DNA of 64,000 nucleotides from Citrobacter sp. Awk 4 (GCF_028069725.1 NZ_JANEWG010000012.1:1-64000); one strand, 5' to 3'. Shown: positions 8,956 to 18,364, numbered from the stretch's first letter. Numbers and translations: made by a program. The notes: a model not told the origin generated them from the sequence alone.

Positions 8956-9931
8956 GATCGTCTCCTCCGTCGTGATGGTCGTTTTTGGTGTTACGACGAA
9001 CCAGCACGGTTAAGCCCGCCAGTACGGCCAGTGGTAGCATCATGCCTTTATACAGGGTGTGTTGAACATGTTCGGAACGTGCGCCCGTTGAAAGATCGGC
9101 CAGTTGCGGAAGGTCCAGATTCTCATAAGGCACCCCCGTCAACACCAGCACCTGCGTACCGCCGCCCTCTTTTTCACCGTACAGATGCGGGTAGTACTTC
9201 GGTACTGTATGCAGATAGGTATCGTCTGATTTCAACGTTTGACGCGGATAGTGGTAGTCGCTGCCTGGTTTCAGTGCCAGACGTTTTTGCGCTTCCGCCA
9301 TCAGCTCTTCACGCGTACCAAAAATGACCGCCCCGGCAGGACAAACTTCGACGCAGCCCGGCAAACCGCCTTTATCAAGACGCTCAACCCCTTTCTGGTT
9401 ACACAGCTCACATTTATGAAGCGCACCAAACGGGTTGTTGTAGTCGTATTTCGGCACGTTGTAAGGACAGGCAACCATGCAGTAACGACAACCGGTACAC
9501 ACATCTTTGTCATAATGGACAATGCCGGTTTTGGGATCTTTCTTGAGTGCAGATACCGGACAAACAGAGACGCAGTTGGGATCAACGCAGTGCATACATT
9601 GTTTTTTAATGTACGCATAGCCGTTCTCTTCCTGGTCCTTGTTGACGCCATCGCCGCTACGCCACACCTGAATGATGTTATTGGTGTACGGCGACAGTTT
9701 GTCGTTATTGGACCAGGTCTGTTCCCCTTGTGGGTTGCGCTCCGGGAAGTTGATATCCTGACACTTGGTGACGCAGGCCTGACAGCCTACGCACAGCGTC
9801 GAGTCATACAACATCCCCAGCGATCCTGGGATCGGCGGGCGATTTTCGGCAGCTGCATAGCTGACAGACGGCGCGGCGCCTAACAGCAATGCCCCGCTGG
9901 AGGCTGCTTTAATAAAGTTACGTCTGTTCAC
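8945..9931 (-). CDS. hybA: Hydrogenase-2 Fe-S electron-transfer subunit HybA
   Basis: This 328-residue periplasmic ferredoxin-like subunit starts with GTG. It has a twin-arginine signal ([20 protein letters not shown], cleavage near SYA-AAE) and then four Cys clusters typical of 4Fe-4S proteins: [35 protein letters not shown] and the CELC...C...C group. A C-terminal hydrophobic anchor (about 292-308, [15 protein letters not shown]) precedes a His/Asp-rich tail. It carries electrons from HybO to HybB. Only 2 bases separate it from hybO. Confidence 0.97.
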   Translation of the reverse strand: MNRRNFIKAASSGALLLGAAPSVSYAAAENRPPIPGSLGMLYDSTLCVGCQACVTKCQDINFPERNPQGEQTWSNNDKLSPYTNNIIQVWRSGDGVNKDQEENGYAYIKKQCMHCVDPNCVSVCPVSALKKDPKTGIVHYDKDVCTGCRYCMVACPYNVPKYDYNNPFGALHKCELCNQKGVERLDKGGLPGCVEVCPAGAVIFGTREELMAEAQKRLALKPGSDYHYPRQTLKSDDTYLHTVPKYYPHLYGEKEGGGTQVLVLTGVPYENLDLPQLADLSTGARSEHVQHTLYKGMMLPLAVLAGLTVLVRRNTKNDHHDGGDDHES

Positions 9932-9933
9932 GG

Positions 9934-11052
9934 TTATTCTCCCCGTGAGTCAGCGTCATCTTTCTTTTGCTGACGCCCCAGTTCACGTACCGCCATCACG
10001 CTGACACCGGCAACCAGCCCAGCCACACCGCCAAGCAACCCGATAGCGCCAGCAGAAACGTTGCCGCCCTCTTTCATGTTCACGTCAGGTTTTTCTGAGC
10101 GCGGAGTTTGATTTTCCACATGAGCGAGCTGGTGGATACCTTTATGGAAACCGATGCCTTCTTCGTTACAACCGTAGCAAGGGTGCCCAATCGCGACCGG
10201 CCATACGCCGCCGACATCGCAGAATTGCAGAGTGGAGCAGTTACCCCAGGTTTCTGGTCCTTTACAGCCCAGATGGTAGAGACACCAGCCTTCACGGTGG
10301 CCTTCATCACCAAACTCTTTCGCAAAACGACCAGCATCAAAGTGCGGACGGCGTTCGCAATGTTCGTGGATCAAGCGACCATAGGCAAAGGTAGGACGAT
10401 TTTTCGCATCCAGTTTCGGTGGTTTGCCATACGTAATGATGTGCGCAACTGTCGCAAGGAAGTTGTGCGGGTTAGGCGGGCAGCCTGGGATATTGATAAT
10501 GGTTTTGCCCGGCAGCACTTCCTGCAAACCGACGGCGCCCGTTGGGTTCACGCCCGCAGCCGCCACACCGCCCCATGCAGCGCAGGAGCCGATAGCGATA
10601 ATCGCTGCCGCGCCTTCAGCCGCTCTGCGGATATGATCCACAATCGGCTCACCGGCAACCATGCAGTAAATACCGTTATCTTTTAATGGGATAGAACCAT
10701 CAACGACCAACACATACTGCCCTTTATATTTCTCCAGAGCATTATGTTTGTTCTCCTCGACCTGATGGCCGAAGGCGGCGGAAAGGACCTCATGATATTC
10801 AAGAGAGATGGTCTCCAGAACAAGGTTTTCTACCGTTGGGTGAGTTGCCCGCAGCAAGGATTCAGTGCAACCCGTACATTCCTGAGCGCCAATCCAGATA
10901 ACCGGTGGACGCTGAGGACGGGTAACCGACTCGGCCATTTCTGCGGCGGCTTTGCTACTGAGCCCCATAGTAGCGGCTAGTGCTGCACAAAGCTTCATGA
11001 AATCACGACGGTTAACGCCGTGAGAATTGGTGAGAGTATTATCTCCAGTCAT
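9934..11052 (-). CDS. hybO: Hydrogenase-2 small subunit HybO
   Basis: A 372-residue Fe-S small subunit that relays electrons from the NiFe centre. A Tat signal with [15 protein letters not shown] (Arg15-Arg16) exports it together with HybC. The mature part has the proximal-cluster motif CTGCTE, later Cys/His ligands ([31 protein letters not shown]) and [10 protein letters not shown]-terminal membrane anchor (about 335-358) holds it in the inner membrane. An in-frame start at 11094 exists, but 11052 gives the E. coli length and begins [13 protein letters not shown]. It is the first gene of the operon. Confidence 0.97.
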   Translation of the reverse strand: MTGDNTLTNSHGVNRRDFMKLCAALAATMGLSSKAAAEMAESVTRPQRPPVIWIGAQECTGCTESLLRATHPTVENLVLETISLEYHEVLSAAFGHQVEENKHNALEKYKGQYVLVVDGSIPLKDNGIYCMVAGEPIVDHIRRAAEGAAAIIAIGSCAAWGGVAAAGVNPTGAVGLQEVLPGKTIINIPGCPPNPHNFLATVAHIITYGKPPKLDAKNRPTFAYGRLIHEHCERRPHFDAGRFAKEFGDEGHREGWCLYHLGCKGPETWGNCSTLQFCDVGGVWPVAIGHPCYGCNEEGIGFHKGIHQLAHVENQTPRSEKPDVNMKEGGNVSAGAIGLLGGVAGLVAGVSVMAVRELGRQQKKDDADSRGE

Positions 11053-11240
11053 TATATTGTTATTCCGTTGCAAAGACCTGGCTCTATTTTGCACCTATCG
11101 CAAAAACCATACTGCGATCGGAGCGCCATTTACCACACTTTCTTTATGGTTATGTATATTATGATACTGCGAGGGGACAATAAAACGAAGGTGTAAGACA
11201 ATAGTGTAATTAATTAAAGCAAGCTAATACCCCTTTTGGA

Positions 11241-11528
11241 TCAATATTCGAGTCGATAACCAGCCATGAAAAATCGAATGGTTGTATTCGACTGATTCTC
11301 TCTAAAGAAGTCCATCACCATCTCTTTATCCAATCCATAACGACGGGTCAGAATTCCCGCCTCCCAGGCGCTAAGTTGGCGATCGCCTGTTTTTTCAAAC
11401 ATGCGATGCGAAAAACCTAATACAAAACCACGTTTATAGTCGGAACAAAAATTCGCCACATTGCGTGCGCTATCGGCATGTGATGCGTTTAACCCAGCCA
11501 TCAAACCTTTGCCAAAATGATTTTTCAT
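11241..11528 (-). CDS. yghW: DUF2623 protein YghW
   Basis: A 95-residue protein of unknown function, nearly identical in layout to E. coli YghW ([13 protein letters not shown] to [10 protein letters not shown]). It is soluble, without a signal peptide or membrane segment, and has one Cys (NFCSDYKRG). A strong AGGAGG sequence sits 5-10 bases before the ATG. A 10-bp inverted repeat containing TATAAT lies directly upstream, listed separately. It has its own short intergenic region before the hyb promoter region, and I do not know whether the two are functionally linked. Confidence 0.9.
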   Translation of the reverse strand: MKNHFGKGLMAGLNASHADSARNVANFCSDYKRGFVLGFSHRMFEKTGDRQLSAWEAGILTRRYGLDKEMVMDFFRENQSNTTIRFFMAGYRLEY

Positions 11529-11538
11529 ACAGCCTCCT

Positions 11539-11568
11539 AACCGCTATACAATTTATTATATAGCGGTT
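11539..11568. promoter_or_regulatory. Perfect inverted repeat spanning a -10-like element upstream of yghW
   Basis: Arms AACCGCTATA (11539-11548) and TATAGCGGTT (11559-11568) are perfectly complementary across a 10-base spacer. On the yghW strand the right arm and spacer read TATATAATAAA, which contains a consensus -10 hexamer, and the left arm abuts the AGGAGG ribosome site. It could be an operator or a 5'-UTR hairpin. On the + strand it is followed by six Ts and would act as a terminator for antisense RNA. Confidence 0.55.
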
Positions 11569-11612
11569 TTTTAAACAAAGGCCAGTGGTATTGCGTACTT
11601 TCTTACGCCTGA

Positions 11613-13253
11613 TTAAAAGGTTACCCACTCATCGGTTAAATCGGGAGCAGAAGCTCCGGTTTGGGTAGGGCCAGAGGCATTTTTTCCCGGCTGAGTCTGC
11701 GGCTCGCTATGGGAGAGGCGGAACCGTTGTACTGAGCGCTGCAACGCCTCAGTCTGACGTTCCAGCGCTGACGCCGCCGCTGAAACCTGCTCCACAAGCG
11801 CGGCATTTTGTTGGGTCACACTGTCCATCTGGGTGATCGCTACCCCCACCTGAGAGATGCCTTTGCTTTGCTCCTCGGAGGCCGATGCAATTTGCTTCAT
11901 GATGGCAGTGACTTCCGTGACGCCCCGCAGAATGGCCTCCATGGTCGAGCCGGTCTCTTTCACCAGTTGCGCTCCCTGCCCGACACGATGCGCTGATTCA
12001 GCAATCAGCGTTTCGATCTCTTTCGCGGCCCCCGCACTGCGACTGGCCAGATTACGCACTTCGCCAGCGACGACCGCAAATCCGCGACCTTGCTCGCCCG
12101 CTCTGGCAGCTTCAACGGCGGCATTCAACGCCAGGATATTGGTCTGGAAGGCGATGCTATTGATAACTGTAGTGATTTCGGCAATCTGCTTTGAACTTGC
12201 AGAAATACCGTCCATGGTATCAACCACTTCCGACACCAGCGCGCCGCCTTTTTCGGCGGTCGCCGATGCAATATCTGCAAGCTTGCTGGCCTGGCGCGCG
12301 TTTTCCGCATTCAGTTTTACCGTTGCGGTAAGTTGTTCCATGCTGGCCGCTGTCTCTTCCAGTGCGGCAGCCTGTTCCTCGGTGCGGGAAGAGAGGTCGT
12401 TGTTACCGCTTGAGATCTCCGTCGCGCCACGCCAGATATTGTCGCTGCCCGAACGAATCGTGCTCACCGCTTCACGCAGACTGTCCTGCATAGCACGGAG
12501 CAAAGGCATCAGTTGTCCCACACAGTTACGCCCCAAATCCTCAATCGGTTGGCTGAGATCGCCCTGCGCAATCTGGCGAAACTGCTGACGGATACGCGCC
12601 AGCGGCTTCATCAGCAGCACCACAAGATAACGGTCAGTAAAGAGGAGGATCGCAATACCCAGAATCGCGGCAGCGATGATCATTGTGCGGATAACCGATG
12701 TTTGACCATCCACCATGACACGAGTGTTATCCAGGCGGGTCCCGGCTTCGTGGTTAAAACGCTCAACGCTGGCACCAAACGCACGACTTAAGGCGGGCGT
12801 CACGGTCGTTGCCTGCTCGCGCCATGCCGCCTGAGAGTCCTCCTTTGCCAGTTGCATTTGCGGCATAATCCCCTTATCCAGCAAGGCCTGCCAACTCGCC
12901 AGCACTGCGGCCGCCACCTCCTGGTCCATCGGCCCTGGCGACAGCGTTTTCATCTCCTGAAGTTTTTTTCGCATATTATCAAGCGATTGCTGTGCTGGGG
13001 CGAAATCGGGTATGCCGCCGCCGATTTTAACGTCCATTGCGCGGCTCAGACGGGTAACAAAGCGAAAATACTGATCGTTACCCTGGCTAAGCACCGTCAT
13101 CTGACGCACCAGATGTCGGTCAACTTCGTTCCCTTCCGTGACCTTCGATAAGGCATGGATACTAAATAGACCGACGCCCGACCAGAGCAGACAAAAAAGA
13201 CCCAATATTGTCAACATGACAACACGAATAGAGAGGTTTCGCAGTAAGTACAT
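11613..13253 (-). CDS. Methyl-accepting chemotaxis protein
   Basis: A 546-residue transmembrane chemoreceptor. Transmembrane helix 1 (about 10-32), a periplasmic four-helix sensor (about 33-190), helix 2 (about 191-212), a HAMP domain ([22 protein letters not shown]) and a cytoplasmic hairpin with methylation helices around [17 protein letters not shown] follow in order. The tip [20 protein letters not shown] couples to CheA/CheW. It ends in DEWVTF, a variant of the NWETF pentapeptide that tethers CheR/CheB in Tsr and Tar. Salmonella has a receptor at the same place, which I recall as STM3152/McpB. The ligand is unknown. An exact sigma-28 -10 element lies upstream. Confidence 0.93.
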   Translation of the reverse strand: MYLLRNLSIRVVMLTILGLFCLLWSGVGLFSIHALSKVTEGNEVDRHLVRQMTVLSQGNDQYFRFVTRLSRAMDVKIGGGIPDFAPAQQSLDNMRKKLQEMKTLSPGPMDQEVAAAVLASWQALLDKGIMPQMQLAKEDSQAAWREQATTVTPALSRAFGASVERFNHEAGTRLDNTRVMVDGQTSVIRTMIIAAAILGIAILLFTDRYLVVLLMKPLARIRQQFRQIAQGDLSQPIEDLGRNCVGQLMPLLRAMQDSLREAVSTIRSGSDNIWRGATEISSGNNDLSSRTEEQAAALEETAASMEQLTATVKLNAENARQASKLADIASATAEKGGALVSEVVDTMDGISASSKQIAEITTVINSIAFQTNILALNAAVEAARAGEQGRGFAVVAGEVRNLASRSAGAAKEIETLIAESAHRVGQGAQLVKETGSTMEAILRGVTEVTAIMKQIASASEEQSKGISQVGVAITQMDSVTQQNAALVEQVSAAASALERQTEALQRSVQRFRLSHSEPQTQPGKNASGPTQTGASAPDLTDEWVTF

Positions 13254-13306
13254 AAGTATTCCCTTGCCGTAAATGAGGATTCGCCATTAAGCGTGACTTA
13301 TCTGCG

Positions 13307-13333
13307 TTATCGGCAAAATGTGAAGAAGATATA
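13307..13333 (-). promoter_or_regulatory. Sigma-28 (FliA) promoter of the chemoreceptor gene
   Basis: On the minus strand GCCGATAA (13314-13307) matches the FliA -10 consensus in all eight positions. Fifteen bases upstream is TATA (13333-13330), against the consensus TAAA. The element ends about 54 bases before the chemoreceptor ATG. This places the gene in the late flagellar regulon. Confidence 0.75.
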
Positions 13334-13457
13334 CTTACTTTTCATTTTTTATGCGATAAGAACCCCCTCAATCACAATATTGAATAAATGCTAATGGAAT
13401 GGGAAACTATTATTATTCAATATCTGCTCTTAATACTGATAAGCAGATTCATACTTT

Positions 13458-14345
13458 TCATCGCAAATACTTTTCGAACCAGGTCAACGTACGCTGCCAG
13501 GCAAGATCGGCGGCGGATTTGTCATAACGCGGCGTCGAATCATTGTGAAAACCATGATTTACCCCAGGGTAAATATACGCTTCAAAGACGTTATTATTTG
13601 CTTTAAGCGCTGTTTCATAAGCGGGCCAGCCTTCATTTATCCGCGTATCCAGAGCGGCATAGTGTAATAACAAGGGGGCGTTGATTTTAGGGACGTCTGA
13701 TGCCGGAACCTGGCGTCCATAAAAAGGAACAGCGCAGGCCAACTCCGGATACGCGACCGCCGCCGCGTTCGATACCCCGCCACCATAGCAAAAACCGGTG
13801 ATACCGACCTTGCCCGTCGCTGCGGGATGGCGCTGCATAAACTCAATGGCGGCGAAAAAATCATTCATTAATTTTGTGGGGTCGACCTGTTGTTGCAGTT
13901 CCCGGCCTTTGTCATCGTTGCCCGGGTAACCGCCGACAGAACTCAGGCCATCTGGCGCCAGCGCAATGTAACCCGCCTTTGCCACTCGCCGCGCCACATC
14001 TTCGATATAGGGATTCAGTCCACGATTCTCGTGAACGACCACCACAGCGGGTGTTTTACCTTCAGCCTTTGCGGGCCTGACCAGATAGCCGCGCACATCA
14101 CCATGCCCGTTCGGTGACGGATAGGTAATGTATTCCGGCACAATATCCGGGTCGGTAAATTCCACCTGCGTTGCCAGCGCATAATTCGGTTTCAGCAGGT
14201 TAAACAGCGCAAGCGCCGTCATGCCCCCCACCGCGTACTTCGCAGCAAGTTTGAGAAACTCACGTTTAGAGATCTTTCCATGCGCATAGTAATCGTAGTA
14301 ATCGAGCAGTTCTTGCGGGAAATCTTTGGCTGTTAGTCTTGGCAT
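13458..14345 (-). CDS. yghX: Dienelactone hydrolase family protein YghX (intact)
   Basis: A 295-residue alpha/beta hydrolase. Residues 1-57 form an unusual leader with a KREFLKLAAKYAVGGMTALALF stretch, like a Tat signal but with Lys-Arg for Arg-Arg. The catalytic triad is visible: Cys186 in GFCYGGG, Asp233 in ALDTRIN and His264 in VNHGFH. The start at 14345 (MPRLTAKDFP) follows an AGTGAGGTT ribosome site; a frame 39 bases longer has no such site. E. coli K-12 carries yghX as a broken gene, so this copy shows the ancestral form. The substrate is unknown. Confidence 0.9.
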   Translation of the reverse strand: MPRLTAKDFPQELLDYYDYYAHGKISKREFLKLAAKYAVGGMTALALFNLLKPNYALATQVEFTDPDIVPEYITYPSPNGHGDVRGYLVRPAKAEGKTPAVVVVHENRGLNPYIEDVARRVAKAGYIALAPDGLSSVGGYPGNDDKGRELQQQVDPTKLMNDFFAAIEFMQRHPAATGKVGITGFCYGGGVSNAAAVAYPELACAVPFYGRQVPASDVPKINAPLLLHYAALDTRINEGWPAYETALKANNNVFEAYIYPGVNHGFHNDSTPRYDKSAADLAWQRTLTWFEKYLR

Positions 14346-14501
14346 AACCTCACTCCGGCACGGATGTTTTGTTAAGCAAAGCATAGCGGCGTATTTTTGC
14401 CCAATATTTCATCTCAATGTGACCTGGCGAACGGGACAGACCTGACGCAGTCGCTAGAATAGAAACGTTGTTTTGAAATCCAACAGCTCTAAGGAGATTG
14501 C

Positions 14502-15542
14502 ATGACCTGGTTAGCTAACCCTGAACGTTATGAGCACATGCTGTATCGCTATTGCGGGAGAAGCGGTTTGCGTTTGCCTGCGCTGTCACTGGGCTTGTGG
14601 CACAGTTTCGGTCACGTTCACGCGCTGGATTCACAGCAAGCCCTGCTGCGTAAGGCATTTGATTTAGGTATCACCCATTTTGATTTGGCCAATAACTATG
14701 GACCGCCTCCGGGCAGTGCGGAGGAGAATTTTGGCCGCCTGTTACGCCGCGATTTTGCGAACCATCGCGATGAACTGATCGTCTCCACCAAAGCCGGATA
14801 CGACATGTGGCCGGGTCCTTATGGCGCTGGTGGTTCACGTAAATACCTGCTGGCGAGCCTCGATCAGAGCCTGCAACGTATGGGGCTGAATTACGTCGAT
14901 ATCTTCTATTCGCACCGGGTCGACGAAAATACGCCGATGGAAGAGACGGCTTCTGCGCTGGCTCAGGCGGTGCAAAGCGGGAAAGCGCTTTATGTCGGCA
15001 TTTCCTCATACTCTCCCGAACGTACGCAACAGATGGCTGACCTGCTGCGTGAATGGAAGATCCCGCTGCTGATCCATCAACCCTCCTACAACCTGTTAAA
15101 CCGCTGGGTTGATAAAAGCGGTCTGTTAAATACGCTGGAAGCCAACGGAACAGGTTGCATCGCCTTTACACCGCTCGCCCAGGGGCTGCTCACAGGAAAA
15201 TACCTGAACGGTATTCCGGAAGGTTCCCGCATGCAGCGTGAAGGGAAAAAGGCCCGCGGTCTGACGGAGAACATGCTCACCGAAGAGAATATTTCCAGCC
15301 TGCGTTTGCTCAACGAGATGGCGCAACAGCGCGGACAGTCGATGGCGCAAATGGCATTAAGCTGGCTGCTGAAGGATCCCCGCGTCACATCCGTGTTGAT
15401 TGGCGCCAGTCGCCCTGAACAACTGGAAGAGAACGTTCAAGCGCTGAATAACCTGACGTTCACTGCTGAAGAACTGACGCAGATTGATAAGCATGTTGCA
15501 GATGGCAAACTGAATCTGTGGCAAGCATCATCAGATAAGTAA
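14502..15542 (+). CDS. yghZ: L-glyceraldehyde 3-phosphate reductase (aldo-keto reductase AKR14)
   Basis: A 346-residue NADPH-dependent aldo-keto reductase (also called gpr) that detoxifies L-glyceraldehyde 3-phosphate and methylglyoxal. The AKR tetrad is present: Asp61 and Tyr66 (FDLANNYG), Lys97 (STKAGYD) and His138 (IFYSHR). The NADPH-binding C-terminal part has VLIGASRPEQLEEN. AAGGAG stands 6 bases before the ATG. It is divergent from yghX across 156 bases. Confidence 0.96.
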   Translation: MTWLANPERYEHMLYRYCGRSGLRLPALSLGLWHSFGHVHALDSQQALLRKAFDLGITHFDLANNYGPPPGSAEENFGRLLRRDFANHRDELIVSTKAGYDMWPGPYGAGGSRKYLLASLDQSLQRMGLNYVDIFYSHRVDENTPMEETASALAQAVQSGKALYVGISSYSPERTQQMADLLREWKIPLLIHQPSYNLLNRWVDKSGLLNTLEANGTGCIAFTPLAQGLLTGKYLNGIPEGSRMQREGKKARGLTENMLTEENISSLRLLNEMAQQRGQSMAQMALSWLLKDPRVTSVLIGASRPEQLEENVQALNNLTFTAEELTQIDKHVADGKLNLWQASSDK

Positions 15543-15550
15543 AGACATTG

Positions 15551-15580
15551 CGCCGGGCGGCCCTTTCGCCTTACCCGGCC
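15551..15580. repeat. REP-like palindrome after yghZ
   Basis: Arms GCCGGG (15552-15557) and CCCGGC (15574-15579) lie just past the yghZ stop codon, in the space between convergent genes. This is a degenerate REP or terminator-like hairpin. Confidence 0.5.
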
Positions 15581-15632
15581 AGTGAGTGAAAACCCGCTTC
15601 CGACCATTCCTGAAGCATCAGAATCACAGCGC

Positions 15633-16136
15633 TCAAACGTTATCCGGTTTTATGGGTGAGCGCTGATATTCTGGCCACACCAGCGCGACCAGGGAGGGAT
15701 AAGCCTCCAGGCTGAACTCCTGGAAACATTGCCGCAAATTGAGTACATCAAGATCAGAGTGCGAGACCTTTTCTCCATTCAGACAACGTTTTTTAATATT
15801 GTCATAGTATTTGTACACCGCAGAATTAAGATCACTACAACGTCTTTGCGCGTCAAACAAACCTGGCGTTCCATTCAATTCAGCCACCGTCATCCGTTTT
15901 ATCGTGGCGTGAAGAAAATCGATATATTCATGATTAACTCGCCAGTACCATACCGGTGTAATAGTGTTCATGAGCGATGAAAAATGATCTTCGCCCTCTT
16001 CTTTCGTCATCGGTTCTTGTTGATGACTTACGCTGGCTTTCGCTTCAGAATAATTTTTATTAAGTCCTCGCATCAGGACAAGTACACCAAAGGTAAGCAA
16101 TAGCAGGGTAATAACAGAATAAAAAATACTGTTCAT
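15633..16136 (-). CDS. Membrane-anchored protein of unknown function
   Basis: This 167-residue protein is not one I recognise. A single N-terminal hydrophobic helix (about 4-24) followed by positive residues predicts an inner-membrane anchor. The rest is a soluble, mainly helical domain with aromatic clusters (TPVWYWRVNHEYIDFLH, EAYPSLVALVWPEY) and three Cys (RRCSDL, KRCLNG, RQCFQE) whose spacing does not suggest a known metal site. It is divergent from the two-gene unit at 16244-17060, with 107 AT-rich bases between. The region is visibly richer in A and T than its neighbours and replaces yqhA-yghA of E. coli, which suggests acquisition. Confidence 0.75.
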   Translation of the reverse strand: MNSIFYSVITLLLLTFGVLVLMRGLNKNYSEAKASVSHQQEPMTKEEGEDHFSSLMNTITPVWYWRVNHEYIDFLHATIKRMTVAELNGTPGLFDAQRRCSDLNSAVYKYYDNIKKRCLNGEKVSHSDLDVLNLRQCFQEFSLEAYPSLVALVWPEYQRSPIKPDNV

Positions 16137-16243
16137 TTATTGACTCCATTTTTTTTGATTTTAAAATTACACCATGTTATTGTCAATGAAACCTACCTTA
16201 TAAACACACTCGTTATACTATTGACAGGAAAGGATATTACAGA

Positions 16244-16648
16244 ATGCTTCCTGAGCATCTTGTTCCGTCTCGCTTTCATCTATCGCCTTCCCCCGCAGAC
16301 CCCAGCACCGCTGCAAAGAGTGAAAATTTAGCTCAGGGAAAGAAAACACTCAGCGATTATGAATCAGATATTTTAATTAGCGCCACTGCCACTGGCCAGT
16401 CCAGGAATATGCTACTTGAAGAGCGCGACCGTCATTTAAAAGATCGATTGTATCGTGTTGCCAAAATTGAAACGTTTGCCCGCCTCATAAATACACTGCA
16501 GGCCGAAGGTGATATTGATGCGCAAACCGTTAGCAAAATACTGGCAGAAACAACTGCAAAGATAAACGACGATGGTAATAAAATTTGGCTTAATTTAATT
16601 ACCGGTGAGAAAAACACCCCCATTTTTTATTCTCTGGAAGATGATTAA
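16244..16648 (+). CDS. Small soluble protein of unknown function
   Basis: A 134-residue protein with no family I can name. It has a Pro/Ser-rich N-terminal stretch (SPSPADPSTAA), then a charged helical segment (LLEERDRHLKDRLYRVAKIE), and ends in an acidic tail (YSLEDD). There is no signal peptide or membrane segment. An AGGAAAGGA ribosome site sits about 10 bases before the ATG. Its stop codon lies next to the start of the following gene, so the two are almost certainly co-translated. Codon use is AT-leaning, as for its two neighbours. Confidence 0.72.
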   Translation: MLPEHLVPSRFHLSPSPADPSTAAKSENLAQGKKTLSDYESDILISATATGQSRNMLLEERDRHLKDRLYRVAKIETFARLINTLQAEGDIDAQTVSKILAETTAKINDDGNKIWLNLITGEKNTPIFYSLEDD

Positions 16649-16649
16649 A

Positions 16650-17060
16650 ATGAAAGACGTTGAGGATAATAATGTTTATTTAGCTTTAGATAGCGATAAA
16701 AGTGATGAATTTATCTTAAAGCAAAATCTTGACGCGTTAATTGCCAATAAAAATGCCATCCTTGAAAGCGTCGCGCAAGAGATGGTATCAATTCCCGCAG
16801 AGCTTGTGAGGTTAAAATGGCAAAACCGCCGTGAAATCTATGCCCTGCAGGTAAAGGAAGAGATTTACGGCGCGATCATCAACACCCTCACAGAACAACG
16901 CCCGGAACTGCATGCCAAAATCATGGCTCGCCTGGAAAGCAGCTGGCAGCACTTGCTGGCGCGGGAAACCGCCACATTACGTCTGACCCGTAAACTTTCC
17001 GATGGCAATTACCGGACAGCCAATATCACGACAGTGGCGCTGGATGAGAATCGACAGTAA
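16650..17060 (+). CDS. Small helical protein of unknown function, coupled to the upstream gene
   Basis: A 136-residue protein, not recognised. The frame is open from 16605, but a GGAAG site inside the end of the preceding gene sits 9 bases before the ATG at 16650, two bases past that gene's stop (TAAAATG), so 16650 is the likely start. The ATG at 16641 is an alternative. The sequence looks mostly helical, with an acidic N-terminus (MKDVEDNN) and the central stretch VRLKWQNRREIYALQVKEE. Together with the 134-residue protein upstream it may form a complex. No partner is identifiable. Confidence 0.72.
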   Translation: MKDVEDNNVYLALDSDKSDEFILKQNLDALIANKNAILESVAQEMVSIPAELVRLKWQNRREIYALQVKEEIYGAIINTLTEQRPELHAKIMARLESSWQHLLARETATLRLTRKLSDGNYRTANITTVALDENRQ

Positions 17061-17162
17061 ACACGAAAAGAGAAAATGTGCGGGGGATGTTTTCAAGGAC
17101 AGATGTTGCGTAGAGTTGTGCCAGGCAACGACACCAGGCCGGCCAACGAGTCGCAGAAATCA

Positions 17163-17191
17163 GGCCGGACAGGCCTAAGCACCGTCCGGCA
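17163..17191. repeat. REP-type palindrome before the exbD 3' end
   Basis: Arms GCCGGAC (17164-17170) and GTCCGGC (17184-17190) form a REP hairpin between converging genes. A second GGCCGG copy sits just upstream at about 17138-17143. Confidence 0.6.
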
Positions 17192-17197
17192 AAACGA

Positions 17198-17623
17198 TTA
17201 CTTCGCTTTTGCGACCTCTTCACCAACCAAACCAATTTTCAGGTAACCCGCCTGATGCAGCGAGTCCATTACCTTCATCATGGTTTCGTAATCAACCGTC
17301 TTGTCTGCGCGAAAGAAGATCGTGGTGTCTTTCTTTCCTTCGGTCAGCGTATTAAGCGCGTTGATCATGGTTTCATCCGTGACCTGATCGTTGCCGATGA
17401 ACATGGAGTTATCGGCCTTCACAGACAGGTAAATCGGTTTTTCCGGACGGGGTTGCGGCACACTGGAGGAAGCAGGCAAATTCACCTTCACATCCACCGT
17501 CGCCAGAGGCGCAGCCACCATAAAGATGATCAGCAAAACCAGCATAACGTCGATAAACGGCGTCACGTTGATTTCATGCATTTCACCATTATCGTCCAGG
17601 TTTTCGTTAAGACGCATTGCCAT
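17198..17623 (-). CDS. exbD: TonB energising protein ExbD
   Basis: A 141-residue inner-membrane protein that, with ExbB, uses the proton gradient to drive TonB. It has a short cytoplasmic N-terminus, one transmembrane helix (about 23-43) carrying the essential Asp25 in TPFIDVMLVLL, and a periplasmic domain. It is the second gene of exbBD, 6 bases after exbB. Length and sequence match E. coli ExbD. Confidence 0.98.
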   Translation of the reverse strand: MAMRLNENLDDNGEMHEINVTPFIDVMLVLLIIFMVAAPLATVDVKVNLPASSSVPQPRPEKPIYLSVKADNSMFIGNDQVTDETMINALNTLTEGKKDTTIFFRADKTVDYETMMKVMDSLHQAGYLKIGLVGEEVAKAK

Positions 17624-17629
17624 GAAACA

Positions 17630-18364
17630 TTATCCTACACGTAATTTCTGCGCGGTACGCACCGGCTGAGCGGAGACACTCGCGTTCAAATCCAGGTCAC
17701 GGCTTTGCAGCAACAACACCTGTGCCGCCACGTCGCCCAGCATCGCTTTATAGCTGCCAATCTGGCGGGCAAAAACGTTGTAGATAACCACGGCAGGAAT
17801 GGCCGCCACCAGACCAATCGCCGTCGCCAGCAGTGCTTCTGCGATACCCGGAGCCACAACGGCAAGGTTAGTGGTTTGCGTTTGTGCGATACCGATGAAG
17901 CTGTTCATGATGCCCCATACCGTACCGAACAGACCCACAAAAGGAGAGATCGCACCGATAGTCGCCAGATAACCGTTACCCCGTCCCATATGACGACCCA
18001 CGGCTGCGACGCGGCGTTCCAGACGGAACCCTGTACGCTCTTTAATACCTTCGTTATCTTCGCTGCCTTCCGACAGTTCCAGTTCGTTTTGCGCTTCGTT
18101 AATCAACATCGCGCTAAAACTTTTTTCGTCAAATTCAGAAGCGATATCGCTTGCCTGATCCAAAGAACGGGCTTCAGCCAGTTGCTCCTGCTCACGCTTG
18201 AGTCGGCGCTTCTGCGTGAAATGCTCAACGCTTTTGCTGAAGAAGATAGCCCAGGTGACCACTGACGCCAGAATCAGACCAATCATCACACACTTAACTA
18301 CAATGTCGGCGTGCTGATACATACCCCAGACGGAAAGATCCGTCTGCATCAAATTATTACCCAC
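17630..18364 (-). CDS. exbB: TonB energising proton-channel protein ExbB
   Basis: A 244-residue membrane protein of the MotA/TolQ/ExbB family with three transmembrane helices (about 16-39, 128-155 and 162-194). The channel-lining stretch GLFGTVWGIMNSF and the segment EALLATAIGLVAAIPAVV are conserved. It starts with GTG (MGNNLMQTDLS), as in E. coli. A Fur-like operator lies 64-82 bases upstream, so iron limitation should induce exbBD. Confidence 0.97.
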   Translation of the reverse strand: MGNNLMQTDLSVWGMYQHADIVVKCVMIGLILASVVTWAIFFSKSVEHFTQKRRLKREQEQLAEARSLDQASDIASEFDEKSFSAMLINEAQNELELSEGSEDNEGIKERTGFRLERRVAAVGRHMGRGNGYLATIGAISPFVGLFGTVWGIMNSFIGIAQTQTTNLAVVAPGIAEALLATAIGLVAAIPAVVIYNVFARQIGSYKAMLGDVAAQVLLLQSRDLDLNASVSAQPVRTAQKLRVG

